64,000 nt of DNA, taken from Acidobacteriota bacterium. Lineage in GTDB: Bacteria > Acidobacteriota > UBA6911 > RPQK01 > JAJDTT01. Positions within the stretch are counted from its first letter, which is position 1. Each line of letters opens with the position of its first letter. Made by a program: the position numbers and the translations under genes. The stretch is taken from assembly GCA_028874215.1 (NCBI GenBank), contig JAPPLF010000003.1:103298-167297 (forward strand). The letters are read 5' to 3'. Of this stretch, positions 17,607 to 26,131 are shown piece after piece. A model generated the notes under the pieces. It did no database searches. It saw only the letters and a list, made by a program, of their open reading frames with translations, and was not told the DNA's origin.

Positions 17607-19361
17607 ATGCAGCCTTCCGAGGCGCAGGCACGCGATTCCAGTGATCCGAAGACCAAACTGATCTGCCCCTGGGGAGGCCGGCTCGTGGATCTCGTGGCGA
17701 GCCCGGAAGAGTCCGCGGATCTCCGGGCGCGAGCTTCCTATCTCCCTTCGCTTCAAATTTCCCGGCGGAGTGCGCTGGACCTGGAACTCATGGCGTCCGG
17801 GGCCTTCTCCCCGCTGACCCGCTTCATGAGCCGAGCCGACCACGAGCGGGTGGTGGGGGAGATGCGGCTGGAGACGGACGCCCTCTTTCCCGTTCCCGTC
17901 GGTCTCCCCGCTGCGCCCTCCGAGGCGTTCCGATTGGACGCGGAGATCGCCCTCCGGGACTCCAGGAACGACCTGCTGGCGATCATGACGTTGGAGGAGA
18001 TCTACGAATGGGACTTCCGGGAGACGGCCCACGCCGTCCTCGGCACCCTGGACATTCGCCATCCCCTGATCACCGAAATGCACGGCTGGGGCAAGGTCAA
18101 CCTGTCCGGAAGGCTCCGGGTGCTGCATCCGCCCCGCCGGCCCGACTTCGCCGAGCTGCGCCTGGGCCCGAGTGAAACCCGTTCCCGCCTGGCGAAAATG
18201 AGCTTCGCCAACGTGGTCGCCTTTCAAACCCGGAACCCGCTGCACCGGGCCCACGAGGAGCTGACCCGCCGGGCCATGGACGAAACCGGCGGCGCCTTGC
18301 TGCTGCACCCCGTCGTAGGCATGACCCGCCCCGGCGACGTGGACCAATTCACGCGGGTCCGCACCTACAAGGTCCTGGCCCGCAACTACTACGACTCCCG
18401 CCGCGTGCTCTTGAGCCTGCTCCCCTTGGCCATGCGGATGGCCGGTCCCCGGGAGGCCCTCTGGCACACCCTGATTCGAAGAAACTACGGCGCCAACGCC
18501 CTGATCGTCGGCCGGGACCACGCCAGTCCGGGCACCGGACGGGGCGGCCTTCCGTTTTACGAACCCTACGAGGCGCAGGAACTGGTGCGGCGCTTCAGCG
18601 GCGAGACGGGAGTGAAGATGATTCCCTTCCGGCAACTGGTCTATCTGCCGGACGAGGACCGGTACGAGGAGGTCGGGCACGGGCGGACCGCGGCCCGGAC
18701 CGCTTCCATCTCAGGATCCCAGGTGCGGGACGACTATCTGCGCAAAGGAAGGGACCTGCCGCGCTGGTTCACGCGGCCCGAAGTGGCGGACATTCTGGCG
18801 GAGGCCTACCCGCCGCGCCACCACCAGGGAATCTGTATCTGGCTGACCGGCCTGAGCGGCTCCGGAAAGTCCACGACGGCCCAGGTCCTCACCGTGCTCC
18901 TGCAGGAGCAGGGGAGGAAGATCACGGTTCTGGACGGCGACGTGGTCCGGACCCATCTCTCCAAGGGGCTCGGCTTCAGCAAGGAGGATCGGGACACCAA
19001 CGTCCTCCGCATCGGCTTCGTCGCGTCCCAGATCGTCCGGCATGGAGGCACGGTGATCTGCGCCGCGGTGAGCCCGTACCGGGAGACCCGGAACCAGGTC
19101 CGATCCATGGTGGGAAGCGGCCACTTCGTGGAAGTGTTCGTGGACACTCCCCTCGAGGTCTGCGAGGAGCGGGACGCCAAGGGCATGTACGCCAAGGCCC
19201 GGCGCGGGGAAATTCGCGGATTCACCGGCATCGACGACCCCTACGAGTCTCCCCGGGACCCGGAGATCATCCTGGACACGGTGAGCCACTCTCCGCAGGA
19301 AAACGCTCAGGAAATCGTGGACCACCTGTTGAGGCGGGGCTTCGTCCGGCCGGCGGAGTGA
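17607..19361 (+). CDS. Bifunctional sulfate adenylyltransferase / adenylyl-sulfate kinase
   Basis: A fusion of ATP sulfurylase and APS kinase, 584 aa. The N-terminal part (about residues 1-385) has the sulfurylase motifs QTRNPLHRAHEE and VGRDHASPGTGR; the C-terminal part (about 395-584) is a CysC kinase with P-loop GLSGSGKSTT, LDGDVVRTHLSKGLGFSKEDR and AKARRGEIRGFTGIDDPYE. ATG was preferred over a TTG three codons upstream. With cysH it converts sulfate to APS, PAPS and sulfite. No cysDN genes are present. Confidence 0.95.
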   Translation: MQPSEAQARDSSDPKTKLICPWGGRLVDLVASPEESADLRARASYLPSLQISRRSALDLELMASGAFSPLTRFMSRADHERVVGEMRLETDALFPVPVGLPAAPSEAFRLDAEIALRDSRNDLLAIMTLEEIYEWDFRETAHAVLGTLDIRHPLITEMHGWGKVNLSGRLRVLHPPRRPDFAELRLGPSETRSRLAKMSFANVVAFQTRNPLHRAHEELTRRAMDETGGALLLHPVVGMTRPGDVDQFTRVRTYKVLARNYYDSRRVLLSLLPLAMRMAGPREALWHTLIRRNYGANALIVGRDHASPGTGRGGLPFYEPYEAQELVRRFSGETGVKMIPFRQLVYLPDEDRYEEVGHGRTAARTASISGSQVRDDYLRKGRDLPRWFTRPEVADILAEAYPPRHHQGICIWLTGLSGSGKSTTAQVLTVLLQEQGRKITVLDGDVVRTHLSKGLGFSKEDRDTNVLRIGFVASQIVRHGGTVICAAVSPYRETRNQVRSMVGSGHFVEVFVDTPLEVCEERDAKGMYAKARRGEIRGFTGIDDPYESPRDPEIILDTVSHSPQENAQEIVDHLLRRGFVRPAE

Positions 19362-19376
19362 GCCGGTCGTCTTCAT

Positions 19377-19949
19377 TCAACAAGATTGAATCGCAGATTC
19401 GAGTCGCCGGTAGAGACAATCGAAGTCCTCGGCACATTTCAGGCGGATTTTGGAAATGTGAGAGGCGGCCTCTTCCCCCAACAATTTGCGACCACCGCCA
19501 GGACCGTCGGCGACGCCACGCGCTTTGGCCAATTGTTCGAAATAGTTCTCCTTGACGTGGACATCGGCTCGCACTTCGGCCCAGCGCCATCCGGCAGGCA
19601 GATCCAGACCGGCAAGGACCCAGGTTTCGATCTCCTCCCATGCGTTCTCCGCAAGGAAGGTTCGCATGCATCCGAACTCTTCTTCGATCTGGTCGAGTCT
19701 CTTCCGCCGACCCTTCTCGCCATCGCGATCAACGCACAACACGAATATTTGGGCCATTCCACGATGCCGTTGGATGATTTCCGCGATTCGGTGCGACTTC
19801 AAGGCTTCTCGGACGCCACCGAGCACAGGATCTTCGCAGACCCGGACACGCGTGCGTGGTCTACCCATGGAGCCAAAGAGAGATTCGAACAGAGGTTTTA
19901 ATACAGACTTGTCTTTACGGGAATCTTCGGGTATGACGAGGACTCTCAC
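19377..19949 (-). CDS. TOPRIM-like (DUF4276-type) protein, partner of the AAA ATPase
   Basis: A 190 aa protein. It has an early strand with a conserved-looking Glu (VLVIPEDSRKD, about residues 3-13) and a second strand ending in DxD (IFVLCVDRDGEKG, about 68-80): the E...DxD layout of TOPRIM-fold nucleases and DUF4276. A later EEIETWVLAG segment adds acidic residues. The GTG start overlaps the ATPase stop as GTGA, so the two are coupled. In PARIS and OLD-like systems an ATPase works with a TOPRIM effector; this pairing suggests defence. G+C is visibly lower than in flanking genes. The family assignment is by motif only. Confidence 0.6.
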   Translation of the reverse strand: MRVLVIPEDSRKDKSVLKPLFESLFGSMGRPRTRVRVCEDPVLGGVREALKSHRIAEIIQRHRGMAQIFVLCVDRDGEKGRRKRLDQIEEEFGCMRTFLAENAWEEIETWVLAGLDLPAGWRWAEVRADVHVKENYFEQLAKARGVADGPGGGRKLLGEEAASHISKIRLKCAEDFDCLYRRLESAIQSC

Positions 19950-21172
19950 GAGCCGTCCTTCGCTTCGCCGTAGTCTTCGGTGAAATAGAGCGCATCCTCC
20001 ATCCAGCCGGATTCATGGAGCCGGCCAAGGCCTTGATCTCTCCGCAGTTCCTGCACGTTGGGCAGCTCGGCAACTCGGCGGATGATTGCATCAGATTTGT
20101 TTTCCAAGCGGCACACTACGGATGTGCTCTTAAACGTATCGTCGTTGATAGCGGTCAACAGTGTCGGTGCATGAGTCGTCGTGACCACCTGAATACAGTG
20201 CTTCGCGGTTTGTCGTTCGATCAGATCCGCCAGCAAATGCAGCCTGACCGGATGGATTCCGTTGTCCAAATCTTCAAAGAAATACAGGCCCTTGGAGTTT
20301 GAGCCAAGCAGCGCTGCCAGTATGACGAGAAAGCGCAAAGTTCCATCCGAAGCACTGTAGGCCGACACCTTCCTGCCATTGGCTTCACAGACCATGAGAT
20401 GGACGCGGCCACTCGGACCACGCGGAAACTCGAAGCCACACACATCCATTGGCGTGAGTTCGCGTAACCAGCTCGCTAGAATGGCTCGACGCTCGGCATC
20501 GGCGCAGATTTCCTCCAACACCGTCGGCAAATTGTCGCCGGAATCCCCCAACACATTGGCTCCAGGAAACGTTGGGTCGCGCATCCGATCCAGTGACGGT
20601 TCCAGAAAACGCATACTCTTCAGGGCATTGAGGACCTGTCTCGTGAGATCCCTATACCGAATCCCTGCTTGTCGGCTTTCACAAACCTGCGTCACCGCCG
20701 GCCGATCCCGTTTGATGTTGATTCGGCGACCGTTGTCCAGATCAATGTATACGTCTGGGTATGGGGTCCTGGGTTTCTCAAAGACATCTTTCTGACCAAC
20801 GCGGAGGCGCTCATATGTGATTCTGAATCCGCTGGTTCGAGATATTTCAGGGCTGACCTCAATCGAATACGTGGCCTCCCCATTCTCCAACGTCAAACCA
20901 ATCTCAAATGCGAACGCAACTTGGCCAAAGCGGATGATTTCATTTGCTGCGCCTCGGATCGGTCGCCACTCAACGCGCCCGTCAGCGCCATATCTGCCGC
21001 CGATGATCTCTGCCAGCGTATAACCGCGGCCGACACCTTGGAGAAAACGGAACGCGTCCCGGATGTTGCTCTTGCCGCTGGCGTTGGCGCCGACAACCAC
21101 GGTAAATGGACCGACACGCAGTGTCTCGTCAGCGAAGTTCTTGAAATCGACGAGTCGAAGTGAAGTGATCAC
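19946..21172 (-). CDS. AAA/ABC-type ATPase of putative two-gene defence module
   Basis: A 408 aa ATPase of the OLD/AAA_21/AAA_15 type. It begins ITSLRLVDFKNFADETL, has Walker A VVGANASGKSN (about residues 21-31), a signature-like SAYSASDGTLRFLVILAAL, Walker B GLYFFEDLDNGIHP and the switch His in TTTHAPTLL. The GTG start is set by the family N-terminus; the frame stays open into the adjacent tRNA-Ala, giving a spurious extension. It lies 46 nt from the 3' end of tRNA-Ala, a common integration site for mobile islands. Lower G+C than neighbours supports acquisition. Confidence 0.75.
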   Translation of the reverse strand: MITSLRLVDFKNFADETLRVGPFTVVVGANASGKSNIRDAFRFLQGVGRGYTLAEIIGGRYGADGRVEWRPIRGAANEIIRFGQVAFAFEIGLTLENGEATYSIEVSPEISRTSGFRITYERLRVGQKDVFEKPRTPYPDVYIDLDNGRRINIKRDRPAVTQVCESRQAGIRYRDLTRQVLNALKSMRFLEPSLDRMRDPTFPGANVLGDSGDNLPTVLEEICADAERRAILASWLRELTPMDVCGFEFPRGPSGRVHLMVCEANGRKVSAYSASDGTLRFLVILAALLGSNSKGLYFFEDLDNGIHPVRLHLLADLIERQTAKHCIQVVTTTHAPTLLTAINDDTFKSTSVVCRLENKSDAIIRRVAELPNVQELRRDQGLGRLHESGWMEDALYFTEDYGEAKDGS

Positions 21173-21218
21173 GCCGGTGACACCGATGGGGCTGCTGGGG
21201 CGATGTCGCAAGTTAAGT

Positions 21219-21294
21219 TGGTGGAGGTAATCGGATTCGAACCGACGACCCCCTGCTTGCAAAGCAGGTGCTCTTCCAACTGAGCTATACCCCC
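21219..21294 (-). tRNA. tRNA-Ala (TGC)
   Basis: Read on the minus strand: acceptor GGGGGTA pairs with TACCTCC (one G-U), D-arm GCTC...GAGC, anticodon loop TTTGCAA with anticodon TGC, T-loop TTCGAAT, discriminator A and encoded CCA. The 3' end faces the ATPase/TOPRIM module. Confidence 0.97.
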
Positions 21295-21430
21295 ACCCTG
21301 GGTCGAGAAACTACAGCGGCAATCACCGAAGCCGATGGGGTGCGCCCCAGGAGATTCCCGCTATGGGCGTTTAGTTTAGCAGCCTCGGAGAATGCGCGTC
21401 GCGATTCGGAGCTGGGACTCTTGAAGCGTA

Positions 21431-21454
21431 AAGGGGGGACTGATGTCCCCCCTT
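21431..21454 (-). terminator. Intrinsic-terminator-like hairpin
   Basis: A 10 bp stem (AAGGGGGGAC paired with GTCCCCCCTT) around a 4 nt loop. Read on the minus strand it is followed by a short T run and lies downstream of the lpxB/M1-like operon, before tRNA-Ala. Confidence 0.6.
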
Positions 21455-21463
21455 ACCCCCCAA

Positions 21464-21539
21464 CCGGCGGTAGGAAAACCGCCGCTCCAGCCGGCGACAA
21501 GAAAGTCGCCGCTCCTGGCGGTAGGAAAACCGCCGCTCC
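21464..21539 (+). repeat. Three tandem hairpin repeat units
   Basis: Three units in a row with stems GGCGGT/ACCGCC, GGCGAC/GTCGCC and GGCGGT/ACCGCC, each with a GGAAA- or AGAAA-type loop and ending GCTCC. The last ends 2 nt before the stop codon of the M1-like gene. The change from GGCGGT/ACCGCC to GGCGAC/GTCGCC is compensatory. Confidence 0.9.
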
Positions 21540-21541
21540 TC

Positions 21542-23524
21542 TCAGCCGGAGACGGTGCGGGGGCGGGTGAAGGGCTCCTCCAGGTATTTCTTGGCCTCGG
21601 CCTGGGCTCCGTTGTAGTCGATCTTGCTGTTGGCGGCCTTGCGGTATTCCGACTTGGCCCGCTCCCGCTGGCCCAGGATGTCGTAGATCTTTCCCAGGTA
21701 GATATGGATCCAGGTCTCGATCCAGGGTGGGTTCAGGTTCCCGTTGAGCGACTCCCGGAAGGCGTTGGCCGAATTGGAGAAGCTGTGCTGCTGGAAGAAC
21801 ACCTCGCCCAGCCGATAGCTGGCCATGGAGCTTCTGGGGTCCATCTCCTTGGCCTTCTCGAATTCCTGAATCGCCGCCACGAACTCCGCCTTCCGCTGGT
21901 AGTCCTCTCCCAGCGCGATGTGGACCAGGACCCGCATCCGATCCGAATCGTTCAGGATCTTTCCGTTGGGATCCACCACCACCCGGAGGGGCCGGTCCTT
22001 CATGTCGAGCTTGAACGACGTGGAGCGGCCTCCGATGACCAGTTTGTCGTCGTTGGCGTCACCCTTGGTCTCGATTCGCAGGTCGGCCGGCATGCGGAAG
22101 AGGTCGATGTCCTGCTTCACCTGGCCGCGGATCTGGAATGTCCCGTCTCTCAGCTTGTAGATGTTGTAGTCGACCTTGAACTCGGGGACTCCGACCGACT
22201 CCACCCACTGGACGAAGAACCAGCCGTAGTCTTCGCCGCTCTTCCGCTGGACGAAGTCGACGAAATCCTGGATGCCCGACTCCTGGTCCTTCCGCTCCTG
22301 GTACCACTCCTTGAAATACCCGTCGAAGCCCTCCCGGCCGATGAGCTGACCCAGCATGTAGAGCACCCAGGCCCCCTTGCTGCCGACGATGGACTCGTAC
22401 TGGGAAGAACCGGGCTTGAAGGTGAGGCCCTCGGTGATGGGGGCCAGTTTCTGGTGCTTCATGGCATCCACCGCCTCGCGGGCCAGCACGCCGCGAAAAT
22501 CGTCGGCGTGACTCGACTCCATGTAACGGAGTGCCGCGTAGGTGCAGAAACCTTCGCGGAGGAAGACGTCGCGGTCCCCCTTCGGTCGCACCGAGTACCC
22601 CCACCAATGACGGGCCAGCCGTTTGGCCAACTCCACCACCGGCATCCGCTTGGCTTCGAGCAGTCCGGATTCCAGAAATATGAGGCCGAACGACCCGGCG
22701 GTCTCCAACTCCACCTTGCCCACCGCAACCAGGTCCAGTTTGGACAGCGGGCTGGGACCGTACTCCTGGTTGTAGAATTCCAGGATCTTTTCGATCTCCT
22801 GAGCCCAGGGAGTCAAGTCGCCCTTGAAGTCCTCCCTCACGTGGAAGCTGATGGGAACCGGACCCTCCTTGAAATCCTGCCGGAGGTATTGGGAGACCAC
22901 CACGGGGATTTCGGTCAGGGGATAGTCGCTCGACCAATTGAAGACTTCGGTGACGCCCTCGGTCCGGATCGACTCCAGGCGGCCGGGCGCCACGGCCGAG
23001 AATCCAAGGGGAACCCGCACCCGTACCTTGGCCGTCGCCGAGTCGAACGGAAGCAGGTGCTGAGGAAACCAGCGGCCCTCGGACAGGAGCAGTGCTCCGT
23101 CGGGGGAAATCACGGCCTTCTCGGTGCGGGCGACGTTCAGGAAGGCGAATTCATCCCCTTCCAGATTCCCCTCGAACCGGAAAGTGAGCGTCACCTCGGT
23201 CCCCGGGTTGAGGGACTTGGGGCCCTGAACCCTCATGTTCTTCTGGCTCAGGTCGTCGAATCGTGTCGAGTACCGGTTCCCGTCCTGGTCCATGGTCGAC
23301 AGAATGCTGAGCTGATTGTTGAAGTCGAAGGGGATGCTGAGGATGTTCTCCAGGACCTTGAAGGTGACCCGGGCCGATCCCTCCAGGAAACGCTCCTGGG
23401 GGTCCACCTCCACCTCGATGTCGTAATGGCTCACATCCAGCAGGCGCGGTCCGGCGGGCGCCGTCTCCGCCCATGCCGGAGCATTCCCCAGTACCAGAAG
23501 AGAAATCGCAATCAGCACTTTCAT
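21542..23524 (-). CDS. Exported M1-peptidase-like protein with degenerate active site and C-terminal TPR-like region
   Basis: A 660 aa protein with a signal peptide (MKVLIAISLLVLGNAPAWAE). The N-terminal beta domain and the following domain follow the M1 aminopeptidase plan, but the zinc motif HExxH is replaced by KRLARHWWG (about residues 298-306): the first His and the catalytic Glu are missing, while the trailing WWG and the third-ligand helix REGFCTYAA remain. The GAMEN exopeptidase motif is also not recognisable. The last about 130 residues resemble TPR helices (ALGEDYQRKAEFVAAIQEFE). Probably a pseudoenzyme with a binding role. Four nt after lpxB on the same strand. Confidence 0.75.
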   Translation of the reverse strand: MKVLIAISLLVLGNAPAWAETAPAGPRLLDVSHYDIEVEVDPQERFLEGSARVTFKVLENILSIPFDFNNQLSILSTMDQDGNRYSTRFDDLSQKNMRVQGPKSLNPGTEVTLTFRFEGNLEGDEFAFLNVARTEKAVISPDGALLLSEGRWFPQHLLPFDSATAKVRVRVPLGFSAVAPGRLESIRTEGVTEVFNWSSDYPLTEIPVVVSQYLRQDFKEGPVPISFHVREDFKGDLTPWAQEIEKILEFYNQEYGPSPLSKLDLVAVGKVELETAGSFGLIFLESGLLEAKRMPVVELAKRLARHWWGYSVRPKGDRDVFLREGFCTYAALRYMESSHADDFRGVLAREAVDAMKHQKLAPITEGLTFKPGSSQYESIVGSKGAWVLYMLGQLIGREGFDGYFKEWYQERKDQESGIQDFVDFVQRKSGEDYGWFFVQWVESVGVPEFKVDYNIYKLRDGTFQIRGQVKQDIDLFRMPADLRIETKGDANDDKLVIGGRSTSFKLDMKDRPLRVVVDPNGKILNDSDRMRVLVHIALGEDYQRKAEFVAAIQEFEKAKEMDPRSSMASYRLGEVFFQQHSFSNSANAFRESLNGNLNPPWIETWIHIYLGKIYDILGQRERAKSEYRKAANSKIDYNGAQAEAKKYLEEPFTRPRTVSG

Positions 23525-23528
23525 GACA

Positions 23529-24683
23529 TCACTCCTGCAGATAACTTCGGACCTGCACCGCAGCTTCACGATACGCGTTCTGCCGGCCCAGGCGGCCGGC
23601 GGCCTGTCCCAATTTCTCCCTGACGCTCGCCCTCTCCCCTTCCTGAGTGAGGAGCCGCACCAGGTAGCGGCCGATGGTCCGTCCCCGCGCTTGCCATTGA
23701 ATGAACTCGGGCACGATGCGTTCGCCCATAACCAGATTGGTCAGAGAGTAGGTCCGGGTCCGGACCAGAAGACGGGCGAATATCCATGTCGGCCACGACA
23801 TCCGGTAGACCATGGCGAACGGAACGCGCAGCAACGTGGCTTCCAATGTAGAGGTCCCACTTTTGATTATGGCACAGTCGGTCCGGGGAAGGACTTGGGC
23901 CGTTTCCTCCTCCCGGAACTCCAGCGGCAAGGGCTTGCCCCGCCTCCCCAACCAGCTTCGATAGACTTCTTTTAGTTCCTCCAGCGGCAGGTCCGGAGCC
24001 TTGACCACCCAGTATCGTGCCTGGCAGCGGCGGGCAGCGTAGCGGGCGGCGTCCAGCATGCGTGGGAAGATTCGCCGCACCTCCTGGATCCGGCTGCCCG
24101 GCAGCAGAGCCACCAGGGGTTCCTCCTGCGGGCCGGACCCGGCTCCGGGCTCCACCTCTCGAAGCCGCTCCAGAGACGGATTCCCCACGTAGAGAGCGTT
24201 GACGCCCCGGCTCCGAAAGTACTCCTGCTCGAAGGGAAAGACGGCCAGAACCAGATCCACGTCCCTTCGAATCTGGCGGACGCGCGAAGAGCGCCATGCC
24301 CACACCTGGGGTGCAATGAAGTATACGACCGTCACGCCCGCCTGTTTCAAACGGCGGGCCAGCCTGAGATTGAAATCGGGAAAGTCGACCAGGATGGCGA
24401 GCCGGGTCCGGCGCAACCGGACCTCCCGGAGAATGCTCTGATACAGGTTCCAATAGCTGGACAGATTTCCAGCCGCCTCCCAGGGACCGATGGCGGCCAG
24501 CCTGGAGACGTCCTCCAGCAGGTCAACGCCCGCCTGGGACATCTTTTGGCTGCCGCTCCCGAACCACTGGATCCGGATGCCGGAGCTGAGCCGGTCGATT
24601 TCCCGGACCAGCGCCGCGGCATGCTGCTCGCCGGAGGTTTCTCCGGCCACCACCAGAACTGAGACTTTTGGAATCACACCCAT
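23529..24683 (-). CDS. lpxB: Lipid-A-disaccharide synthase
   Basis: A glycosyltransferase (GT19) that joins UDP-diacylglucosamine and lipid X in lipid A synthesis at the inner membrane. It is 384 aa from MGVIPKVSVLVVAGETSGEQHAAAL, the family N-terminus. Further marks are AAIGPWEAAGN, DFPDFNLRLARRLKQAGV, FIAPQVWAWRSSRVRQI, FPFEQEYF, VGNPSLE and ALLPGSRIQEV, then AIIKSGTSTLEATL. A longer frame upstream runs through repeat DNA and was rejected. It implies an LPS-containing outer membrane. Confidence 0.96.
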   Translation of the reverse strand: MGVIPKVSVLVVAGETSGEQHAAALVREIDRLSSGIRIQWFGSGSQKMSQAGVDLLEDVSRLAAIGPWEAAGNLSSYWNLYQSILREVRLRRTRLAILVDFPDFNLRLARRLKQAGVTVVYFIAPQVWAWRSSRVRQIRRDVDLVLAVFPFEQEYFRSRGVNALYVGNPSLERLREVEPGAGSGPQEEPLVALLPGSRIQEVRRIFPRMLDAARYAARRCQARYWVVKAPDLPLEELKEVYRSWLGRRGKPLPLEFREEETAQVLPRTDCAIIKSGTSTLEATLLRVPFAMVYRMSWPTWIFARLLVRTRTYSLTNLVMGERIVPEFIQWQARGRTIGRYLVRLLTQEGERASVREKLGQAAGRLGRQNAYREAAVQVRSYLQE

Positions 24684-24743
24684 TGGACTGGACGGGGCGC
24701 CGGAAGTTTCACGCGGCCGTGAGATTTCGCGGGAGGTCACGCA

Positions 24744-24832
24744 CCGGCGGTTGGAAACCGCCGCCCCCGTTGGAAACTGACTTTTTTGTTCGGCGGTTGG
24801 AAACCGCCGCCCCCACTGGAAACCGCCGCTCC
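24744..24832 (+). repeat. Cluster of hairpin repeat units (two full, one partial)
   Basis: Two full units with stem GGCGGTT-GGA-AACCGCC, ending GCCCC instead of GCTCC, and a 3' half unit TGGAAACCGCCGCTCC that ends 3 nt before the mnmA stop codon. They fill most of the lpxB-mnmA gap (about 150 nt). Confidence 0.88.
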
Positions 24833-24835
24833 TCC

Positions 24836-25975
24836 TTACTGGATGCGCTCGCGGATCCAGCCTCCGCCCAGGACCCGGTCACCCTGGTAGAAGACCGCCG
24901 CCTGACCGGGCGAGACCGACATCTGAGGACGATCGAAGACGACACGCGCCATTCCTCCCCCGTTCTCCGCTGCCGCCGCCGGGCAGTCGATCTCCGCGGC
25001 GGCCTCGGCGTGCCGGGAACGGATCTTGACCGAGGCCCGGACCGGGCCCCGCGGCGTCCGTCCCGAGATCCAATGGACACGCTCGGCCACCAGCCCCGTG
25101 CTGAACAGCTCCTCCTTGTAACCGACGATCACGGCGTTCTTCCGCCGCTCCAGACGCAGAACGTACAGAGGCCGTGGATGCGAGATGCCCAGGCCCCGCC
25201 TCTGTCCCACCGTGAAACGGAACAGTCCCCGGTGAGTCCCCACCCGCGAGCCGTCCGCCATGAGCACCGGCCCGGGACGCTCCTGCTCCTGGAGGACCGG
25301 CAGAAAGTCGTGATCCACCCCTCCGGCCTGCCGGCGAATGAAGTCCGCGTAGTTGCCCCCGGAAACGAAACAGATTTCCTGGCTCTCCGGTTTGTCGGCG
25401 GTGACAAGCCCGTTGGCGCGGGCGATGTCCCGAACCGCGGCCTTGGGATACTCGCCCACGGGAAACAGCGTCCGGGCCAACTGATCCTGGTTGAGCTCGA
25501 ACAGGAAATAGGACTGGTCCTTGTCCGTGTCCAGGGCCTTCAGGAGCACGTGGCCGTCTTCTTCGTCGCGGCCCACCCGAACGTAGTGACCGGTGGCCAC
25601 CCGCTGGAGACCGATCTGACGAGCGAAATCCATCAACCGGTCGAACTTGACGAAGGTATTGCAGAGCACGCAGGGAGACGGAGTCCTGCCCTCCAGGTAC
25701 TCTCCGATAAAGGTCCTGATGACCTTTTCCCGAAAGACCTTCTCCATGTTGACGACGTAAAACGGGACCGCCAACCTTTCCGCCACCCGGCGCGCGTCGT
25801 AAGTGTCGTCCAGCGAGCAGCAACGCCCGGACCGGACCGCCGTACCCTGGGGGTCCTTGCGGTGGTCCCACAACCGCATGGTGCATCCCACGATGTCGTA
25901 GCCCGCGTCCTTGAGCAGGACTGCGGCGGCAGAGCTGTCCACGCCGCCACTCATGGCCAGAAGGATCCGCTCCAT
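24836..25975 (-). CDS. mnmA: tRNA-specific 2-thiouridylase
   Basis: ATP-dependent thiolation of the wobble uridine (s2U34) of tRNA Lys, Glu and Gln. The 379 aa protein has the N-terminal PP-loop LLAMSGGVDSSAAA, the catalytic Cys in SPCVLCNTFVKFD (about residues 102-114) and the second Cys in SQEICFVSGGNY. RHEAEAAAEI-like C-terminal barrel sequence is present, and the end is complete. Confidence 0.96.
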   Translation of the reverse strand: MERILLAMSGGVDSSAAAVLLKDAGYDIVGCTMRLWDHRKDPQGTAVRSGRCCSLDDTYDARRVAERLAVPFYVVNMEKVFREKVIRTFIGEYLEGRTPSPCVLCNTFVKFDRLMDFARQIGLQRVATGHYVRVGRDEEDGHVLLKALDTDKDQSYFLFELNQDQLARTLFPVGEYPKAAVRDIARANGLVTADKPESQEICFVSGGNYADFIRRQAGGVDHDFLPVLQEQERPGPVLMADGSRVGTHRGLFRFTVGQRRGLGISHPRPLYVLRLERRKNAVIVGYKEELFSTGLVAERVHWISGRTPRGPVRASVKIRSRHAEAAAEIDCPAAAAENGGGMARVVFDRPQMSVSPGQAAVFYQGDRVLGGGWIRERIQ

Positions 25976-26131
25976 GGTTGCCGGTCACTCCTCTTCCTGG
26001 TTCCGATCCAAAAACTGGGACAAGAACGGGCGACCGCAGAGGCCGCCTTTGCCGCTGCCACGGTTCGTCAGGTCCCGGCCCGCAGTTTCGATTTTACTAA
26101 CAGTCCGTGGTGAAAGTCCCGCGAGCACCGA

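Noticed and set aside
21173-21262. N-terminal extension of the AAA ATPase (MQAGGRRFESDYLHQ...)
   Set aside because: Those residues are a translation of tRNA-Ala, a well-known false start; the ATPase begins at the GTG after the tRNA.
21464-21539. Three tandem repeats considered as a mini CRISPR array
   Set aside because: Units are hairpins that differ in stem sequence, with no regular unique spacers between them and no cas genes nearby.
21443-23623. 726-codon plus-strand frame opposite the M1-like gene
   Set aside because: Shadow of the minus-strand gene; no domain signal and it starts inside hairpin repeats.
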